Part shown: piece after piece, positions 60,866-64,000 of the stretch | Position numbering within the stretch: the stretch's first letter is position 1 | Layout of the letters: each line of letters begins with the position of its first letter | Assembly: GCF_012933445.1 (NCBI RefSeq) | Contig: NZ_JABBNC010000026.1 | Span: 62,001-126,000 of the forward strand | Source of the DNA: Actinoplanes sp. TBRC 11911 | GTDB taxonomy: Bacteria; Actinomycetota; Actinomycetes; Mycobacteriales; Micromonosporaceae | Reading direction: 5' to 3' | Length of the DNA stretch: 64,000 nucleotides | Notes under the pieces: model-generated | What the model saw: only the letters and a program-made list of their open reading frames with translations | What the model was told of the DNA's origin: nothing | The model's database searches: none | Program-made: the position numbers and the translations under genes

Positions 60866-61799
60866 CGCCGCGCAACCTCCCCGGCTGGTAGGTGACCATC
60901 CCGTCGCCGTCCAGGTCGTAGGTCGCCGCGGGCTCGTCACCGCTCACCCGCAGCCGGTGATCACCCAGCCGCTGGTAGCGCGACTCGCCGACGACGACCG
61001 TCAACGATGGGGTCAGCACCAGGGCGGTCGGCGCGGTCTTTTCGCCGGACTCTAGTTGCAGAGCGCGCATCGCCCAGCTCAGGAACACCGGCGACGCGGC
61101 CAGCCGGATCACCGCACCGGCCAGGCGGGAAGGATCGGCCAGGCCCGGTTCCGGTGCGTCGAGGTCACCCGTCGCCTGCGTACGGCATCCGTCGCTCGAC
61201 AACCGCAGCTCGCGCCGCCAGCCGTGCCCTTCGCAGACGACTTCCAGAGCCCGTACGGCGTGGTCGTCGGACAGCCACACCTGCCACCTCGTCGCGTACG
61301 GCTTGGGGCCGGAGACGACCGCCGTGCCGGAGACGCGGTTGTCCCCGTCCGGGATGACCAGCTCGGTGCCGACGGTGTCGGTGCGCTGCCAGACCCTGGG
61401 TTCAGCCGGCATCCGTACGGCCGTACCTTCTGGGGTGTTCGGTTTCGCGGTGCCGCTTCGATTTTCCGTGTCCGGCGTCCGTACGCCTGCGGCCTGTGCG
61501 TCTGGCGTCCGTGCGCCTGCGGCCTGTGGGCCTGGCGTCCGCACGTCGGTGGCCGGTGGGCCTGGCGTCCGCACGTCGGTGGCCGGTGGGCCTGGCGTCC
61601 GCACGTCGGTGGCCGGTGGGCCTGGCATCTGTTCGCTCGTGGCCGCTGCGCCCGGCGAAGCCGTTGTCGTGGCCTGTGGGCCCGGCGTCGGTTCGCCCGC
61701 GGCCTGTGACGTCGTCGTCCTCAAGCCGAGTCTCCTGTCCTGCGCCGTTGGTGGCGCTTGCCTCCGTGCTACCCGATCCCGAGCCGTCCGGCTGGGCAC
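60858..61799 (-). CDS. putative glycolipid-binding domain protein with repetitive N-terminus
   Basis: About 313 residues. The C-terminal ~185 residues match the putative glycolipid-binding family (PF06475 type): RTDTVGTELVIPDG, GKPYATRWQVWL-like segment, VRALEVVCEGHGWRRELRLS, then LVLTPSLTVVVGESRYQRLG and ATYDLDGDGMVTYQPG. The N-terminal ~125 residues are low-complexity, with three 10-residue repeats PGPPATDVRT encoded by 30-bp direct repeats (about 61541-61630) and PQAAGARTPD-like variants. Start unsure: GTG at 61799 gives the repeat region, ATG at 61412 would give the domain alone. Function of the domain is not established despite its name. Confidence 0.7.
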   Translation of the reverse strand: MPSRTARDRVARRQAPPTAQDRRLGLRTTTSQAAGEPTPGPQATTTASPGAAATSEQMPGPPATDVRTPGPPATDVRTPGPPATDVRTPGPQAAGARTPDAQAAGVRTPDTENRSGTAKPNTPEGTAVRMPAEPRVWQRTDTVGTELVIPDGDNRVSGTAVVSGPKPYATRWQVWLSDDHAVRALEVVCEGHGWRRELRLSSDGCRTQATGDLDAPEPGLADPSRLAGAVIRLAASPVFLSWAMRALQLESGEKTAPTALVLTPSLTVVVGESRYQRLGDHRLRVSGDEPAATYDLDGDGMVTYQPGRLRGVR

Positions 61800-61920
61800 G
61801 GGCGTGCTTTATGCCAGTTCGTGCCGCTTACCGTGACCCCTGTTTCCGCCGGTGTGTCCCCCTCACGATTGCACTGTGCAATGATTTACGCCAGACATTG
61901 CCGGAGGTGCAGTATCGGGT

Positions 61921-62109
61921 ATGGCCGACGAACTGAGGGTGCTGCAACGCTGGGTCGACAGCGGCGGGGTCCTGCGTGTCGTGGGCGAGCTCGGCGAGGC
62001 CGTCACCGTCGCCATGCTGACCTGCACCGCCGGCGAGGAAGCCGACCGCCTCACCACCACCGATCCCCAGGTCCGCGAGTGGCTGACCGGCCACGATCCG
62101 GTGAAATGA
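61921..62109 (+). CDS. small conserved-type protein
   Basis: 62 residues: MADELRVLQRWVDSGGVLRV, VTVAMLTCTAGEEADRLTT, DPQVREWLTGHD. A compact alpha/beta-looking protein of a kind common in actinomycetes next to MarR genes, function unknown. GGAGG lies upstream at somewhat long spacing. Only 7 bases separate it from the MarR gene, so they are probably co-transcribed. Confidence 0.72.
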   Translation: MADELRVLQRWVDSGGVLRVVGELGEAVTVAMLTCTAGEEADRLTTTDPQVREWLTGHDPVK

Positions 62110-62116
62110 TGTCCGG

Positions 62117-62602
62117 ATGAGCTCGCCCGACGCGGTCCAGGCCCTGCTGCTCGCGAGCCGCGCCTTCGTCGGCCTCACCGCCCGCTCCCTGGCCGCGATC
62201 GACGGCGACGTCACCCTCCCCCAGTTCCGCGCGATGATCGTGATCGCCGTACGGGGCCCGCAGCGCAGCGCCGACATCGCCGACGAGCTCCAGGTGAACC
62301 CGTCGACGGCCACCCGCATGTGCGACCGGCTGGTCCGCAAGGGCCTGGTCCGCCGCGTCCGCCCCGCCGAGAACCGCCGCGTGGTCCGCCTGCGCCTGAC
62401 CCACGCCGGCCACGACGTGGTGTCGCAGGTGGTGACCCGTCGCCGGACGGACGTGGAACACCTGGTGGCGGCCACCCCCGACCTCTGGAAGCCCGAGGTG
62501 ATCACGGCCCTGACGTCGTTCGCCGAGGCCGCCGGCGAGATGCCCGACCAGGGTTGGTGGCTGGGCTGGACCGAGAACGCCCCGTCCGAGCAGCCGGCCT
62601 GA
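62117..62602 (+). CDS. MarR family transcriptional regulator
   Basis: 161 residues. Winged helix: LPQFRAMIVIAVRGPQRSAD, IADELQVNPSTATRMCDRLV, RKGLVRRVRPAENRRVVRLR. The N-terminal helix and the C-terminal LVAATPDLWKPEVITALTSF form the dimer part. Ligand unknown. Preceded within 7 bases by the 62-residue gene. The last codons fall in a 42-bp direct repeat, so the present stop region was duplicated. Confidence 0.92.
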   Translation: MSSPDAVQALLLASRAFVGLTARSLAAIDGDVTLPQFRAMIVIAVRGPQRSADIADELQVNPSTATRMCDRLVRKGLVRRVRPAENRRVVRLRLTHAGHDVVSQVVTRRRTDVEHLVAATPDLWKPEVITALTSFAEAAGEMPDQGWWLGWTENAPSEQPA

Positions 62603-62671
62603 CCGGCGCCCCGCTTCGCGGGCGAATCCGAGCAGCAGGCCTGACCCGCGCCCCGCTTCGCGGGTGAATCC
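62588..62671. repeat. 42-bp tandem duplication with small hairpins at the MarR gene end
   Basis: Units 62588-62629 and 62630-62671 begin GAGCAGC and end GCGGGxGAATCC, differing at three bases. Each holds a CCCGC-TTC-GCGGG hairpin. The first includes the MarR stop codon. May act as a weak double terminator. Confidence 0.85.
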
Positions 62672-63442
62672 GGGACGTCGCGGCGCCGGCGTGGGGCGGT
62701 CGGGAATCCGCCTGGGCAGATTCGACATGTCGATCCCAGTGCGCGCTTCAGAGATCGAATGGCTGGCTCGCACCGTCTCCTGCGCGGCCGTGGTCACTCC
62801 ACCTTGAGCATCCTAGGAACCTAGTTTCTTCGGATCGGCTGCTCTGCCGAGAGACCGGGCTTGCCGACCGGCTGGCCGGGTGGGCAGGATCGCTCAAACC
62901 GTTGGTATCTGGCAGGCGGCGTCCTGTCTGCTGAACAATGGGCGCCGGGGCGGGTGCTTATCCCGCCAGGAGGCACCCGCCCCGCCGCCCGGCCCGGGCC
63001 CCACCGCCCGGCACGGCCCCCCACGAACGGCCCGGCCCTCATCGCCCGGCACGGCCCCTACGCCCGGCACGGCCCCTACGCCCGGCACGGCCCCTACGCC
63101 CGGCACGGCCCCTACGCCCGGCACGGCCCCTACGCCCGGCACGGCCCCCACCGCCCGGCACGGCCCCCACCGCCCGGCCCGGCCCCCACCGCCCGGCCCG
63201 GCCCACATCGCCCGGCACGTGTCGCGCGGGCCCCATCCCGAGCCGGCCCCACACCGGCGCACGCTCCTAGCTCGACACACGTCGCCCAGGCCGGGATGCG
63301 TCGTGCGGCCGCCATCGCCCAGCCCGGCCGCCGCCTCGGCACAGCCCTCGTGCACACTCCTGACTCAACACATGTTGCCCAGCCCTGCACGTGTCTTGCG
63401 GCATCCGGCAGACGGATGGCCCGGCATCTGGCACGCCCCCCG
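62603..63442. other. gene-free stretch with an 18-bp minisatellite
   Basis: About 840 bases between marR and merR. Contains the 42-bp duplication and an 18-bp array (63043-63132, degenerate to about 63220), then GC-rich sequence with scattered CGGCACG motifs. ORFs here have a strict six-residue period and are not genes. Confidence 0.65.
63043..63132. repeat. 18-bp minisatellite, five perfect units
   Basis: CGCCCGGCACGGCCCCTA repeated exactly at 63043, 63061, 63079, 63097 and 63115, with variant units on both sides out to about 63000 and 63220. Confidence 0.93.
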
Positions 63443-63445
63443 CGA

Positions 63446-63475
63446 CTTGCTTCTCCCCCTGGGGGAGGCGGCAAG
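63446..63475. promoter_or_regulatory. MerR-type operator
   Basis: CTCCCCC-T-GGGGGAG palindrome (63453-63467) inside an outer CTTGC ... GCAAG pair. TTGCTT to the left can serve as a -35 box with a long spacer, the arrangement that MerR proteins act on by twisting the promoter. It lies 10 bases before the merR start, so autoregulation is likely. Confidence 0.78.
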
Positions 63476-63484
63476 GTTTACCCC

Positions 63485-64000
63485 ATGAACGAGCTCTACT
63501 CGATCGGGGACGTGGCGCGTCGCACCAGCCTCACCGTCAAGACGATCAGGAACTGGTCGGATCGGGGGCTGCTCTCGCCCATCGCCCGCACCAGCGGCGG
63601 TAACCGCCGCTACGACGACGACGCCGTCGCTCGGGTCGAGCTGGTCAAGACACTGCGTGACCTGGGGATCGGGCTGTCCACCGTGCGGCGGATCGTCGAC
63701 CGTCAGGCCGCGCTCGCCGACGTCGCGAAAGCGCACGCCGACGCCCTCGCCATTCAGATCGGCACCCTGCAACGCCGCCACGCGATCCTGACCGAGATGG
63801 CCGGCCGAGCCACGAGCACCGAGGAGATGACGCTGATGCACCGCGCCGACGAAGCGGAACGCACGACACAGATCCGCGAGTTCCTGGACCACGTTTTCGA
63901 GGGCCTCGGCGACCCAGGTTTCGAGGGGATCCGGCGGTCCATGACCCCGGTGCTGCCCGCCGAGCCCGAACCGGAACAGCAGGACGCCTACGCCCAGTTG
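63485..64000 (+). CDS. MerR family transcriptional regulator, 3' end outside the window
   Basis: 172 codons visible, open to the window end. YSIGDVARRTSLTVKTIRNW, SDRGLLSPIARTSGGNRRYD and ARVELVKTLRDLGIGLSTVR form the MerR winged helix and wing; the following coiled coil (ALAIQIGTLQRRHAIL) and an effector domain of unknown ligand continue past the edge. The C-terminal part looks like those of TipA-L or multidrug-sensing relatives only in a general way. A MerR-type operator lies just upstream. Confidence 0.92.
   Translation, partial: MNELYSIGDVARRTSLTVKTIRNWSDRGLLSPIARTSGGNRRYDDDAVARVELVKTLRDLGIGLSTVRRIVDRQAALADVAKAHADALAIQIGTLQRRHAILTEMAGRATSTEEMTLMHRADEAERTTQIREFLDHVFEGLGDPGFEGIRRSMTPVLPAEPEPEQQDAYAQL

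Noticed and set aside
62880..63488. ORFs across the 18-bp array encoding Pro-Gly-Thr-Ala repeats
   Set aside because: The period of 18 bases keeps all frames open; no start signal; no protein character outside the repeat.

Overview
The window is from a very GC-rich actinomycete, most likely a member of the Micromonosporaceae (an Actinoplanes-like genus). This rests on base composition, frequent GTG starts, ATGA/GTGA gene overlaps, SigE-type sigma factors, LAL regulators and the general gene repertoire; the genus is inference. It is chromosomal in character: hemE, a compact rho and a type B L31 gene are present, and no phage genes, transposase, rRNA, tRNA or CRISPR array was recognised.

Layout. 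1-6.4 kb: an alpha/beta hydrolase cut by the window edge, a polytopic membrane protein, a second hydrolase, an ECF sigma factor overlapping its membrane partner, and an FMN-type oxidase family protein. 6.5-14.6 kb: a large LAL regulator with a perfect palindrome in front, an amidohydrolase coupled to a 61-residue peptide that looks like a RiPP precursor, chorismate mutase, hemE and an unusual ThDP enzyme. 15.8-19.2 kb: secreted hydrolase, diguanylate cyclase, LacI regulator. 19.2-25.6 kb: a galactoside operon (two ABC permeases, lipoprotein, GH42 beta-galactosidase, galT) facing lacI across two perfect 16-bp operators. 25.6-31.6 kb: methyltransferase, L31, acyl-CoA synthetase, a collapsed Baeyer-Villiger monooxygenase, and a two-gene operon whose proteins share an amyloid-like Asn/Gln/Gly motif. 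32.4-41.6 kb: PAS protein, AraC regulator, membrane protein, then an SDR-ADH-ALDH operon facing a second, paralogous ADH-SDR pair. 44-54.8 kb: a small His/Tyr-rich protein, a helical protein of unknown function, a ChvE/GguAB-like sugar transporter, a methyltransferase, a MEDS-STAS/MEDS-ATPase signalling pair and an LCP ligase. 55-64 kb: two glycosyltransferases and two glycan-linked proteins, compact Rho, a glycolipid-binding-like protein, MarR, and a MerR gene cut by the window end.

Several long gene-free stretches carry repeats that the genes do not explain. Family A, five copies, is built round a 15-20 bp hairpin with an invariant 19-nt loop and compensatory stem changes. Family B, three copies, is an array of GTGTGGGCA/TGCCCACAC hairpins; two copies are complete, each 402 bp, with 13-bp terminal inverted repeats. 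B is followed directly by the head of A, so the two may be parts of one non-autonomous mobile or structured element. The other strong candidates for something new are the shared-motif gene pair at 29.5-31.6 kb and the peptide/amidohydrolase pair at 9.3-10.7 kb.
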